In this document: positions 1-11,843 of the stretch, one piece after another
How the letters are laid out: each line of letters starts with the position of its first letter
Numbering within the stretch: the stretch's first letter is position 1
Source: Alectoria sarmentosa
Lineage: Eukaryota > Ascomycota > Lecanoromycetes > Lecanorales > Parmeliaceae
DNA: 64,000 bases
Assembly: GCA_009733775.1 (NCBI GenBank)
Contig: WOGZ01000054.1
Span: forward strand, 81,157 to 145,156
Direction of reading: 5' to 3'
Position numbers and translations under genes: made by a program
The notes under the pieces: model-generated
What the model was told of the DNA's origin: nothing
Database searches by the model: none
The model's input: only the letters and a program-made list of their open reading frames with translations

Positions 1-1618
1 CCGCTTTTATTAAATTTTATAAATTTCAAAGTTTCAAAAAGATTATAATGAATTTTTATCGTAAAATGTATTAATGAATGATTATGTAAAACGAAATCAA
101 TTCTCTCATCATCAATAACATTTGTATTTTAATAAATTTATTTTCGAATGCACATATTTTAAAAAACAAATGAATTTATAAAATTATAAAAGATTTTATT
201 AATAAGATCGTTCATTATAAAGCTCGTTAAATGATTTATGATTTCGAATAACGAAAAAAAAATCGATTTTAACGAAACTTTCGTTTCGATAATCAAATTT
301 ATAAATTATGAAATCATTTTCGTATTTGCGATAATCTTGAATTAAGAATTTGAATAAATAAATGTTAAAATCGTTTTTTTATATGACGATATTGAAAAAA
401 CAATTTATGTGATACAATTCATAAAATTTAAAATCAAAAACAAAAAAAATAAGATCTATAAATTTATGAAAACGTTATACGATTTAAAGCAATTTTCGAA
501 AATCTAATATAATATTTTCGTAACGTATCTCAAAAATTTAAGTTTCGAATTTATCATTATTAATTTGTCGATATTTATTAATAACATTATCATCGTTATT
601 ATTTATATAAATAACATTTTGTTTATAAATTTCGATAAAGTCGATATTTAAACAATCAAAAATAAAATTTATAACAAATTTGAAATGATCGATTTGAGTT
701 TATATATTTATTATTTCGATATAACGATCGCAAAAAATCGTATTAATCATATTTTACGTTTTGAATAAACAATTTATATCGAAAAATTCTTTGTCGATTA
801 TGATATAATTGAATCAATTATTATTTCAATTCTCATCATGAACGACAAATTTCATATCATCGAAAATAATTTCATGATTATTAAAGAATCTCATCACATT
901 TATTAATTTATCGTTGATTTTTTCATACATGCGATGTTGAGCACACGCTCGAATATCGTTTTCGCAATTTCAATAATCTTTTAATATAATTCAAATTTTG
1001 ATATCTTTTATTAAAGCGCAATTAAACGCATTTTTCAATATTTCAATCACATAAAAAATTGATAATTTGTGTTTTAAGGCGATCTTAAATCCCTCGCGAA
1101 TTATATCGACGTTAATTAAATAAATAATTAAAACATTCGACATTTTATTTTTAAATACGTTTTTAATATAAATGCGATAATTAATTGATTTTTCAAGCGA
1201 TAATTTATAATAACGTTTTTAATTTATAAAATCGAATATATTAATTAAATTTAAATTATTAAAAAAGCGATTTGATTGCGCGAATTTCTTAATCAATTCA
1301 ATTTAAACGTTAAATGCTCTTAAATAATAATGATTTATTACGATAATTCAAATGTTATGACGTTAATTAAAAACTCTCAATTTTATGCTAAACATATCGA
1401 TATTTAATATTATTATATATGAGAATAGATTATCGCCGAAAATGTCGTTTTAAAATATATTTTTATCGATTAACAAATAATCGACGATTTCATTAAAGCC
1501 CTCTTTAAAAACAAGTTCGAAAAATTTCATTAATTAATCGAATTAAAGCATCGCTTATAAATAATCTTTCGCGTTAATTTTAAAAAAATTATCATTATAA
1601 CTTCAAAGAAACGATTAT
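1..1618 (+). pseudogene. Copia element B0, RT-RNase H end of pol (broken)
   Basis: Degraded end of a Ty1/copia polyprotein that enters from the left edge. One reading frame (frame 1) carries the RT block that normally reads QMDVKTAF, now stop-I-N-V-K-I-V-F at 355-378. The catalytic YVDD box follows at 604-615, now Y-I-N-N, so both Asp are lost. The RNase H region follows, and its last block (KHIDI, then D-D-F-I-K-A-L-F) lies at 1378-1530. In-frame stops are TAA, TAG and TGA where Gln or Trp is expected. The same region in B1 (47170-48545) aligns along its length. The element is cut at 1618 by chromovirus D and continues at 9143. It is not functional. The copia assignment is strong; the family name B0 is mine. 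Confidence 0.85.
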
Positions 1619-1805
1619 TGTTATGACTATGGCGATTTTTCGACGAGCATATAGTTTTAACAAGGTATTTCCCTTATCTAACAAATCTCATTACCAAACA
1701 AGTAACTTGACAAAATATTTTAACAATAAATTTCTCAATAATAAAAATCAAGCTTATTACACATTCTCAAATCAATATATATATTGAATTCTCATCATTT
1801 TAACA
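1619..1805 (+). repeat. 5' LTR of chromovirus D
   Basis: Starts TGTTATGAC and ends TTAACA, 187 bp, preceded by ATTAT. It aligns without gaps to 8956-9142. The 3' copy starts TATTATAAT, three RIP-type transitions away from TGTTATGAC, which fixes the boundary. The following bases (from 1806, AGTGATAATAAC) should hold the primer-binding site, but I cannot assign a tRNA. Confidence 0.88.
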
Positions 1806-2159
1806 AGTGATAATAACATTAAATTCGTTTATCAACATTAATTTCACAACATTAATTTAATACGCATCGATTTAATAACATCAATCGTTTTATAATAACA
1901 TTAATTATCCTATAACATCAATTATTATAATCCTTCGTTACAATCTTTCTTTATCTTTTATAAAAACGTTCTCTTATTATAAAAAACCCTCTTATAATAA
2001 AAATTCTATTATTAAACCTAACACGTCACCGAGCATCATTATCATTTAAAACTTTCTTTTCATTGTTTCTCGAAAAATTCGAATCGTCGATTTCGAGAAT
2101 CTCGAATTGTCAATCTTATTATCTTATCAAATAAAAACGTGAAATAAATATTATTTATT

Positions 2160-4419
2160 CATAAGAATTTCATTTCTTCTCAAACTTTCTCATTCTTTTT
2201 ATTTCACATTCGACTTTATAATCTTTATCTTTTTATTATCATAAACATCGTCATCAAATTGATAATTACGTTTCGTGACGTCGTCGTATAAATTTAACAA
2301 TTACGAGATTTCCTTGTCTCTGAACATTAATTAAATAATTTCATCGATCAAATCTCCCGTTTAATCATAAACCGTCTCACGAAAATTTCTTTCAAACTTA
2401 TTAAAACAATTACGTTAACATCTTTTTCAATTATAACAAAATAATAAAAAACACATTTTTATTTTTCTCATTTGATTCTTTTATCGAATTATATCAAATT
2501 TAATTAAAAGATTGAATTGTCGATTAAGCCTCACTCAAAATAGCAATTCATATTTTCCAAATTATCACAATACAATTACGTCGCCTTTTCGAAAATTCAT
2601 TTTTTATAAAATCCACGTCTCACATCTCGTCAATTATTATTTTTAAACCTACGACGTTATATTTAAATAATTTCGAAATCATCATTAAAATAACTTTTGC
2701 TTTTGTAACTTTATTCAAATCGTTTACGTTCTTTTTCATTATAATTATCAACTTCTCAAAAACACAACGAAACGAAATAATTGTTATTATAACACAAATT
2801 ATCGTTATCATTAATCAAATCGTTTCGCAAACTCGTTTTATTATAAAAATACGATTATCACAATTTCGTGCTCATAACATCGAATATTTCGATTCAATAT
2901 CAAATTCAATAATCGAAATCAAAGACAATCATAACGTTTATCATAATGTTTTCAATTTCACAAATCGATTTCGAATCAAAATTACTTCGATAAACGTTAT
3001 TATTTTATAATAAAATTTAAATTCTTATTTATTAAACATTGTGAAACATTGATATATTAACGAATTTATTTATATTAATAAAATTAATTTTCATAACGAT
3101 TCGAACGACGTGAAAAAATGATATAACGTTTTCGAATCTTATTTTCGTGATTTATTAAATAAATTTCTCGTCGCTTTGAAAATAATTCGATACATCATAA
3201 AGAATATTAAAACACGATATGATTTAATTGAATATGTTTTTATTATAATGTTTAATGTTAAGAATATCGATATTGTTATTACGAAAAAAACGTAAATCTT
3301 ATTTGTTTATAAATATATAAACGAAGAATTATATCGCGATTTGTTACATTTAAAAAACAATTTCATAATTACGACTTTATTAAAAAAATTACGACATCAA
3401 AAAGATATTTGATTTGACGTTTATAAAAAAGATTATAAAACAAAATCATTAATTATGTTTTTAAATTATAATGATAAAAAAAACATAAGATTAATAAGGT
3501 TAATATAATAATAATCTTTTTCGTTCGAATTTCATTTTTCAACGTTTTTTTGATAACTTTTTTTATGATAATAACGAATTCGAAAATAGGTTTTATTTTA
3601 AAAGCTCGAATTCGTATAATCGATCTTTTTTTTTTATAATGATATTAATTATTAAAATAATAATAATAATTAATAATAATAATAACAACAATAACAATCA
3701 TAAATTATTTAAAAACAATAATGTTCGTTATTTGAAAATCGTTAATTTTTATAAATCATTAATGAAAACGCAAACGAATTTTTTAAGCAAAATCAATCTC
3801 GTTAACAAAATATAAATGTTAATAATTATGAGAGCAACAAAAATCCGTTTAGGGTTTATAATAACGAATTTCAACGACGATCTTTTATTAAAACATATCA
3901 ACATGATATCGAAGATCAAAAAAATGAATTATTAATAAATGAATAAATCGAATATGATATTTATGAAGACGTTTTTTATCAAAATGCTCCTTTATCAAAA
4001 AATCAAATTGACGATTATAACGATGATTGAAAAAGCATCGATCTTGAAAACTTTTATAACGATATCGTGAAAAACAACTTCGTTATTATTAATTTAATAT
4101 CAAAGGTTATCAAATATCGAAAATGTCACGAAGATTTTAATTTTAATAATGTTTTATATCGATATTTTCATTTTAATCAACATTTTAATGAAATAAATTT
4201 CGAGATAAATATGTTTATAATAACAATTTCGATTTTCTCTACTTCGATATTTGCTTTTGTTATTAAATCGATAACTTTTAAACACGTTATTTTTTTCATA
4301 TTCAAGAATTCGTTTATTCAAGATTATGCTTTTCGAAACTTTCATTATATCATTATTATAATATAATTATTTTTATTAAACATGTTTTTCGACCTTTATT
4401 TCGATACGAATTATATTAT
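2160..4419 (+). pseudogene. Chromovirus D gag region with degraded zinc-finger-like segment
   Basis: Leader and gag part of element D. Little can be read in 1806-4060 beyond AT-rich sequence with scattered codons. The open stretch 4067-4366 contains K-C-H-E-D-F-N-F-N-N-V-L-Y-R-Y at about 4121-4165. This resembles the finger-like segment found upstream of the protease in fungal gypsy polyproteins, with expected His replaced by Tyr (CAY to TAY). The gag label comes from position between the 5' LTR and protease, so it is partly inference. Opposite-strand open frames at 4154-4345 and 4411-4689 are shadows. Confidence 0.55.
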
Positions 4420-6860
4420 AAATTTCATTAATAAAAAAATCTTATAAAAAAATCTTTTTAATGTCGAAATCAAGAAAATGTTTATTTTAATAATTATTAA
4501 AAACATTAATAATAAAAAGCATAATGTTAATGAATATATCAAAATTAAAATATATTTATCGAATAAAAACGATGTCATAGCATTGATAAAACGAAAATTA
4601 TATATCGTCGATAATTTAATTATTAAAACATTCATCGAAATTGATATTATAAAATTTAAAAATATTGTTTTTAATCTTGAACATAACATTATAAAAATTA
4701 ACGTTTATTAAAATCACGAAGTTTTTATCATTATTATAATTTGAGAATTTCGAATCAATGTTATAATTTATAATAAAAAAAAATAAACATTTTTTCGCAT
4801 TTAAACGTCATCGTGTTAATGATTAAATTTAATAAAATACGTTTGATGTTATTAAAAGATCGCGATTTTTTTTCGAATCATAAATGTTGAATACGCTTTT
4901 CGCGTACGCTCATATAACCGATCACATTTTATTAATTATATTTATTTATAATAATATTAAAAAATTAATTATTTTATTAAAAAGACAAAAATTCGATAAA
5001 ATGAACGAATATAACGTCGCAAATTGTTTTTTTGTCTCGTTAAAAAATCATGATTTGATTATTAAAACATTAAAATGTTAATTCAATTAAATACGCATTA
5101 ATTTCCGTCGTTTGATAATTGAAATAATTACATTTTTTGTTATTATAACATTCATGCAAATTTTAATATCGATATTAAAAATTATTCATTTTATCGAAAT
5201 AATAATTCATGATTTATTGAAAATAAAAACATCGATTATCACAATTATGAACGTCTTTTTACATTATAAAAAGATATTAATAACGTTATTAACGTTCTTA
5301 AAAAGAAATAAATGAATATTTTTTTGATAAACAATTAATGAGAAGTTTATAAATTTAAATAAATATATATTTATTTAATAAATCAACGAAATAAAAACGT
5401 TATCAATAAAAAATTTGATAAATTATATTAATAAAATCATATGAAATAAATTATTATTATTATCTCATTTTCCTTTTTTTGTTTCGTAATATGAAAAGAT
5501 ATTTTTAAAAATGAGAGCGAACGTAAAAGTCGCGTCATCATCGATATTCGTATTTTAAATAAGATTATTATATCAAACGTTTATTTTATTTTATTTTAAT
5601 TTGAAATTCTTATTGAGATTAAAAACGTTAAAGTTATATTCATTATCGACGTTATTAATTTTTTTTATTAATAATAAATAAATATAATTCATCAACATTA
5701 TTTTATGATAACATCTCATTATGAATAAAAATCATTCAAAATTTCAATTATGAATTATCGTAATTTTCTCGTTTATGTATAAAGAATGATTGATAAAAAT
5801 TTTCGTCTTTTTCGTAAATTTTGTAAGATTTATGTCGATGATATTGTGATTTTCTCGTCGTCAATTGAAAAGCATATTGAACACCTAAAATTAATTTTCG
5901 ATATTTTAATAAATATAAATATTCATTTGTCATCTCGCAAATCATTTTTCGATTATTTATTAATTCATTTATTTGAATAAAAAATTGACGTTTTTAATCT
6001 TATTATCGTCGTAAATAAATTAATAACAATTTTCAATCTCATTTTTTTTAAAATTTTAAATCAATTTGAAAAATATTTCGATTTGATAAAATATTTACGT
6101 TAATATATTTTTCATTATACGACGATAACAAAATCATTATAATTATAAAAAACGTATTTAATGCGAATAATAAACGTTAAAAATAACGCTCGCAAAAAGG
6201 TCGCTGCTCGCATTCATTTTATAATATCAATTTTAAAAAAATTAAATGTTTTTCATAATTTATAAAAACTTTTTTTTCCATTAATGATTTTATATCATTA
6301 TAATGAAAAGCGTATATTATATGTTAACCTTAATGATAATAAGAAATTCGAATTAGACGTTTACGTTTATTATTTTATAAATGAATCGTCGACTTCGATA
6401 TCAAAATAAAAGTTTTAATAATTTATTCTTTTCTTGAATCGTCTTCTTTCAAATATCGAAATTCGATATTGATTTACGAAATTTGAAATAACAAATATCG
6501 TTTGGGTCGTTAAAAAAATTCGATATATAATCGAAACATTTGTTTATTGCATAATCATTTATATCGATCATTTTGTTATCATTTTCATAATTCGTTAAAT
6601 AAATTTGAACATTACGTTTATCGAGAAATTGAATTTACGTTTAATTCATATTTTTAAATATTTATAACGTTTTCGTTTTGATATAAGATATAAACTTGAT
6701 AAAACGAATATTATATTTGATACACTTTTCAAATTAACAAATAAGAAATTTCGTCTTAAAATTAATGAATTCTTTAACGCTTTATTTATAATGCGTTATT
6801 TTTTAATTAATTTCATTAAAATGAATTTAGATTTTTGATAATGTCTTTTATTAAAATATT
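4420..6860 (+). pseudogene. Chromovirus D pol: protease, RT and RNase H (broken)
   Basis: The retropepsin-like domain is read at 4478-4711 (segments Y-I-K-I-K-I-Y-L and L-Y-I-V-D-N-L followed by I-E-I-D-I-I-K). The RT spans about 5290-6105. Its catalytic box Y-V-D-D is intact at 5831-5842 inside I-Y-V-D-D-I-V-I-F-S-S, followed by the thumb segment ending E-K-Y-F-D-L-I-K-Y-L. RNase H follows at about 6250-6700, with L-D-V-Y-V-Y in place of the first acidic block and Y-I-D-H-F in place of the usual Y-T-D-H. The role would have been proviral cDNA synthesis. It is broken by many stops. The open frames at 5112-5315 and 5786-5980 are pieces of this gene. Confidence 0.82.
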
Positions 6861-8770
6861 AAAAAGAATCGAAATGAAAACGTGTTATGCGCATAATGTT
6901 GAATAACGAGATTTTTAAAAAAAATGTTATTAAATTATCTTATCGCGTTATAAATAATTTATTCTATTTCGACGATAACGAGAAAGGTTTACATTTTTAT
7001 AATTTTTCGATTATGAAAACAAAAGTTTTCAAATTTATTTATAATGAAATAAGTTATTTTGATTATGTTCGCACACATAAGCGTTTCACGAAAAAATTAT
7101 ATATCTTTAAAATAATTATCAAATTTCATGAATTTATTCATTATTATTCACATTGTTAATTTAATCAAACTCTTCAACATAAATTTTATAATTTTTTTAA
7201 ATTTATTTATTCGTCGATAAGATCGTTTCACACTTTTATTATTAATTTCATTTTAACGTTATCAAAATCATCATTAAATAATTTCGATTATTTAATGTTC
7301 GTTATTAATAAATTCTTTAAAATTATCATTTATATATTTGATAAAAACATTTAATTCGATAAAAAATGAGTTATTCGATTATTAAATCGCTTAATAAAAC
7401 TCAATTAAAGATTATTTTATATTATTATTTTTGATCGAGATCGTAAATTCGTGAGCGAGATTTGAAAAAAGATATTTAAAAATTTTAAAATCGATCTTTT
7501 TTATTTTATTATTTGATATTCGCAAACAAATGAAATGTTTGAACGTTTCAATTAAATCGTCGAAATAACATTATAATATTATATTGTCACATTAAAGAAT
7601 TTTCGTTATTAACCCAAGATTTTTATTAAAATGTTAATAATATTAAATAATTTTATTAAATATAGCTTCATCGCATAAGCACTTACCCAAATTCTTTATA
7701 ATTTTAAAACATATAAAACATTTGATTTATTGAGAATTAAGGATCTTGATTTTGTTATTCAAACATTAATTTCGTCAATTTCGTTATTTCGTATAATATC
7801 GACTTTTATTATAATAATATACTTTATCACCAAAAGTGTTATTAAAATAACATAAAAAGTTTTTGTTCAAAAAACTTTTATTCATCGTGAAAAAGATTCT
7901 CGTAAAATGATGTCGTCATTTAAAATCGTTATTCTTATTATGATTCTTATAATTCGATAAAAAAATCTTGCTCGTCGTGAGAAAGCTTTTTGTTTTATCA
8001 TCAAAAATGTTATCAAAATAATATAAAAAACTCTCGTTTAAAATTTTTTTACTCGTCGTGAAAAAGCTCCTCGTAAAATAATGTCATCATTTAAAATCGT
8101 CATTTTTATTATAATTTTTACAATTCGATAAGAAAATTCTTCTCATCAAACGACTTTTTAAAAAATGTTAATTCTTAATATAATTTTCGTTACGAAAATA
8201 ACATTTTTATCGACGATTATAAATGAATATAAATCTTTATATATCGATGTTAAGAATATTATTATTTTCGTCTCATTAAAAATAAAAAAATATTATAATA
8301 TTAAACATTAATTTCAGTTTTTTAAAATTAACGATTTCATAAATTTACGATTTCATAAAAATTATAACGTTTTTATTATTAAATTCAAGAAGTTGAATTT
8401 ATAATTTATAAAATCTTTCAAAATTATCGAGAGAATCAAACGTTTTGTTTATAAATTCGAATTATTAATAAATATAAGAATTTACGACATTATTTCGATA
8501 ACACATTTAAAACTTATTATCAATTTCATCGAGGATTTATATTATCGTCGTCGTTTATTTGTTTTTATTATGATAATTAAAAGCGAAGAGGAATATAAGA
8601 TCGAGAAATTATTATAAAAATAAAATACTCATCGTAATTAAGAATGATCGATTCAATATTTGATACGATGATTTGATTATGAATCAGAAACAGATATATG
8701 AGAGTTGAAATGTGAGTTGTTACGACATATAAAGAAAATCGTCGAGAGTTATAAGATTATCAATAATTAC
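6861..8770 (+). pseudogene. Chromovirus D integrase with C-terminal chromodomain (broken)
   Basis: Zinc-binding N-terminal part lies in the open frame 6887-7159, ending H-Y-Y-S-H-C. In the DDE core the first Asp is now Asn (7244-7246, within T-F-I-I-N-F-I). The second is kept in F-D-R-D-R-K-F-V-S-E (7433-7435), and the Glu is kept in M-F-E-R-F-N (7541-7543). A chromodomain is read at about 8587-8754: E-E-Y-K-I-E-K-L-L, then Y-L-I-R-stop-F-D-Y, then D-I-stop-E-L, with both stops at Trp positions of the aromatic cage. In chromoviruses this domain directs integration to modified chromatin. Stops are TGA/TAA. Confidence 0.83.
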
Positions 8771-8955
8771 GTCGCATTACTTATGAGAATTGAAAGGTGA
8801 TACGATTACGAAAGTTTATATTTTATTAAAAGTTGTTGCTTGCTTATACGAAAGTTATCATCGAAAACCGCTTTTTAATCACGGAAATTCTTGTTATATT
8901 TACGATGTTATACATTTGACATCGAGACGATATCTTTATTCTTGTTAATGACATT

Positions 8956-9142
8956 TATTATAATTATGACGATTTTTCGACGAGCATATAATCTTAACAA
9001 GATATTTTTTTTATTGAACAAATTTCGTTGCCAAGCAAATAACTTAACAAAATATTTTAATAATAGATTTCTCAATAATAGAAACCAAGTTTATTACACA
9101 CTCTCAAATTAATGTATATATTAAACTCCCACCACCTTAACA
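8956..9142 (+). repeat. 3' LTR of chromovirus D
   Basis: 187-bp partner of the LTR at 1619-1805. It ends CCTTAACA and is followed by the duplicated target ATTAT at 9143-9147. Transition differences occur in both directions, so both LTRs were mutated independently. No clear polypurine tract is visible just upstream. Confidence 0.88.
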
Positions 9143-10140
9143 ATTATTATAATTTTAAAAAAATAAGTATTATTCAACTTTAAAAGAATAATCATCATTC
9201 GTGAAATTAATTCAATATCATTATTTAATAACTTTAAAAAAGCAATTTCATTGATTTTCACATTTCGAATGATCGATCGAATTTATTCGCAAAATCTCAA
9301 ATATTAATCTTGACGTTCGTTCATCGCGAACAAATTTCGACTTATCAAAATTCAATTTAAAGTTAATTTATCATTATTATTATTATAATCACAAACTTTA
9401 CGAACATCTATTCAAAAGATTTATATTTATATGCGATTCAAATTTGAAAATAATATCGTTATTCAAAAAATCGCTATCATCAAATTTGTTTAATTATTCA
9501 CAAAAAAATTTCAACAATATGACTTTCAAATGCTTTCAAATGTTTTTAAACGTTATCACAATTATTATATTTATGCTTTTAAACGTCATTATCACCATTA
9601 TTATCGTCGCAATATATCAATCGCAATTTATATACATTTTATCAATTATTATTGTCAAGCATTAATGTTTTAAAACGATTTATAAGTTTTACGATCGATC
9701 GCATGCATGCATATACAATTCGAAATATTTCGTTTAATCGAAAAATTTACTTTCACATATATTCATCGATCGTATATTATTCGATTTTTGATATACATTA
9801 AATAACCTGCAAATAAATTTGTCAGAAAACGATTTTTCGTCAAAAAGTGGATTTTTTTTTATGTATCATCGTGACGAATATGTTTAAAAGAACATAATCG
9901 TTTTCAAATTTCGATTTTTTCTTCGAATTTTCATTATTTTTATTCGATTTTGAACATCGCGAATTTCGAATTTCATATTTGAAATTTGAGTGTCTTAAGG
10001 GATATAAAGGGTGATAAAAAGGATATGAGATGTTTTCACGCTTACAATTCGACGTTACGATTCACTTTTGCTACCCGACGTTAGTTTTTTCACTCTTATA
10101 ATTCGAAGTTCAGATCGAAAAAGACTCGAGCGAAGGGGGA
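9143..10140 (+). other. Copia B0 3' untranslated region, resumed after insertion D
   Basis: Noncoding. It aligns to the 3' UTR of A1 (about 16650-17757) and to B1 (48560-49132). Shared landmarks are the GATCGATCGAAT run near 9270, the region around 9690 with ATGCATGCATATACAATTCG, and the CGCGAATTTCGAATTTC block near 9957. It ends with a polypurine tract, GCGAAGGGGGA, at 10130-10140 directly before the LTR. The small open frame 9444-9665 is most likely chance. Confidence 0.75.
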
Positions 10141-10276
10141 TGTTGAAATTCGGGTCACGTGACGCCAAGCCTTGGCGGTCACGTGCGCACATTTAATGCG
10201 CCCGTATATAGATCGCTCTTTCTTCCGTAATACTCTGAAAGCAATACAACTAAGTGTCCTACTTTATATTTTGACA
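10141..10276 (+). repeat. 3' LTR of copia B0
   Basis: 136 bp, starts TGTTGAAATTCGGG and ends TTTTGACA. It shares its outline with the A-family LTRs: CACGTG near the start, GCATT/GCCC words, and a CTAAGTGTCCTAC block near the end. It carries a different central palindrome, CGCCAAGCCTTGGCG, flanked by two CACGTG copies. The matching 5' LTR lies outside the window. Confidence 0.78.
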
Positions 10277-10540
10277 GATGCGATTGAATGAAATATTTTA
10301 TAAATTTATTCTCTTTGTGCTTTGCATAAAATTCTCAACGATGCGCATTGTAAGCGGATTTTTAAAAAAGAAAATCAAAGTTGCGCGTTTTGCGTTTGTT
10401 AAAATTTTGATCGATACGCATTATATGCGCGGAAAGTTTAAAAATGAGATAATTACGCATTTTCATCTTGTCTTCAAATTTTTAATATATTTTAACAATT
10501 TGTAATTGCGCATTATACTATGTTGCCACCCTTACAAGTT
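10277..10540. other. Non-element stretch with repeated GCGCA/TGCGC words
   Basis: Flanking sequence right of B0. It contains ATGCGCATT, TTGCGCG, TATGCGCGG, ACGCATT and TTGCGCATT spaced through about 240 bp, a density of GCGC unlike the surroundings. An open frame at 10278-10505 (75 codons) covers it but resembles nothing I know. It may be host intergenic DNA or an older element end. Confidence 0.35.
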
Positions 10541-10745
10541 TTCCGTTTGATAAACAGCCGTTTGACAATCGATGTTCAGCTAATTAACAACCGCTTCTCA
10601 TCGATTGAGCAGCCGTTGTTCATCGATTTAAAATCGGTTATTAATCAATTAAACATCGACTGTCAAGCGATTAAAAAATGGTTTGAAAATAAATGAAAAA
10701 TTATTATTTTTCATTAAAATTAACATCGGTTTTAAACAAGTCATT
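10541..10745. repeat. 11-bp-periodic CATCGR/CAGCCG array (copy a, left half)
   Basis: CpG steps at 10559, 10570, 10592, 10602, 10614, 10624, 10635, 10657 and 10668 are spaced 10, 11, 12 or 22 bp apart, an 11-bp beat. Recurrent words are CAGCCGTT, CATCGATT and ATCGGTT. The array is cut by copia A1 (TSD CGCAG) and continues after 17871. No coding potential is apparent. Confidence 0.7.
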
Positions 10746-10750
10746 CGCAG

Positions 10751-10863
10751 TGTTGAAATTCAGGTCACGTGACACGGGCGCATGCGCCCGTAGCATAGGT
10801 CGCACTTTCCTCCATAGCACTCTTAGATTAATATAATTAAATGTCCTATATCATATTTTCATA
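10751..10863 (+). repeat. 5' LTR of copia A1
   Basis: 113 bp, TGTTGAAATTCAGG to TTTTCATA (originally ...CACA). It contains CACGTG at 10766-10771 and a perfect 18-bp palindrome, ACGGGCGCATGCGCCCGT, at 10774-10791. It lacks the second CACGTG block present in A2, A3 and A4, hence 113 rather than about 125 bp. Confidence 0.88.
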
Positions 10864-10880
10864 GATTATGAACTCGGGCT
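10864..10880 (+). other. Primer-binding site of copia A1 (initiator tRNA-Met, internal)
   Basis: TTATGAACTCGGG at 10866-10878 is a RIP-altered version of TTATGAGCCC in B1. The unmutated form is complementary to GGGCUCAUAA in the anticodon arm of eukaryotic initiator tRNA-Met, the half-tRNA priming used by copia-type elements. It lies two bases inside the LTR. Confidence 0.7.
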
Positions 10881-11843
10881 TACTCGGCGATCGTTATAAA
10901 TATAATCTATTTATTTATCATTATGGTTATAATTGTTTTTAAACATTTCATGTTTATCGCAATGAGATAATCAGTTATAAAGGTTTTTATTCAATCAATT
11001 TTTTTGAGATGGGTAATTCTCATTTGCAAGATGATCTTTGATTTGATCGATTATGATTCGAAATTTGAGGATTAAAAGTTTCTCAGCTCTCGATGAGCCG
11101 AAATTATCCGTTTTTAATCGAAATCGTATGCGATTTATGATTATGCGATTGAATCATGATAAGACCTCTATAATATTGCCAACTTCTTTGCGTGAAACAC
11201 ATTAAATAAAAAAAAATACGCTTTTGTTTTTATGACATTTCATTAAATTGAAGATTTGCATTTTTAATGATGTATCGAGTCAATAAGATAGATTGAATAA
11301 TTGAATGTTAACATCATTATCAATTTGATCATTATTTGAAACAGCATAAAATTGATTTTATTATCATTTAAACGTTTAAAAGTTTGTTTGAAATCAAAAA
11401 TAACAAATTTTATGTGTCAAAGTTAACGTTTTGATTTTAAAAATCCTTTAAAAAAAAAGGTTGGGGCTTTATCATCGAATTCTTTATTCATTATTAATAA
11501 CATCTTATTATCATAATCATAAAGTTTGATTAATTTTAATTTCATGATAATAGTCGTCGAAGCGAATATTTTGAGTTCGAATTTTTGATTGAATAACATA
11601 AAAAGGGTGCGAATCCTTTAAGAAGATTTACACGTTTATAATTATATTTAATATAATCTTAATCGAATTCAACCTTTATTATTAAATTCAAAATCAAATT
11701 CTTTATATTATTAACATCATTTTATTGCAATATTGTCGTTTAAATTTATCGTTAATTTTCGCATAAACATTTTTTATTGTTATTGCAAAACCTTGAAACA
11801 CAATAATAACAATTGATTAATATCGATAAGAATTTAAACGACT
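10881..11843 (+). other. Copia A1 leader
   Basis: About 960 bp between PBS and the first gag-like codons. It is conserved in A4 (42325-42664) and inverted in A2 (about 39350-40260), including the CGATCGTTATAAATAT start. No gene is seen. This is the region in which B elements inserted in A4 and A3. Confidence 0.6.

Larger units (their letters stand above)
1619..9142 (+). mobile_element. Complete Ty3/gypsy chromovirus (element D), RIP-degraded
   Basis: LTR retrotransposon of 7524 bp bounded by two 187-bp LTRs and a 5-bp target duplication, ATTAT, at 1614-1618 and 9143-9147. Domain order on the + strand is gag, protease, RT, RNase H, integrase, chromodomain, which is the Ty3/gypsy order; the terminal chromodomain makes it a chromovirus. 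It is inserted in copia B0, whose sequence resumes directly after it. Coding regions carry many TAA/TGA stops, and the LTRs differ at about 30 of 187 positions, nearly all transitions. Inserted once as an intact element, now dead. Confidence 0.9.

Noticed and set aside
9690..9720. GCATGCATGCATATA run as a regulatory or satellite element
   Set aside because: It is a conserved landmark of the copia 3' UTR (also near 17180, 33950 and 57670) and needs no separate explanation.
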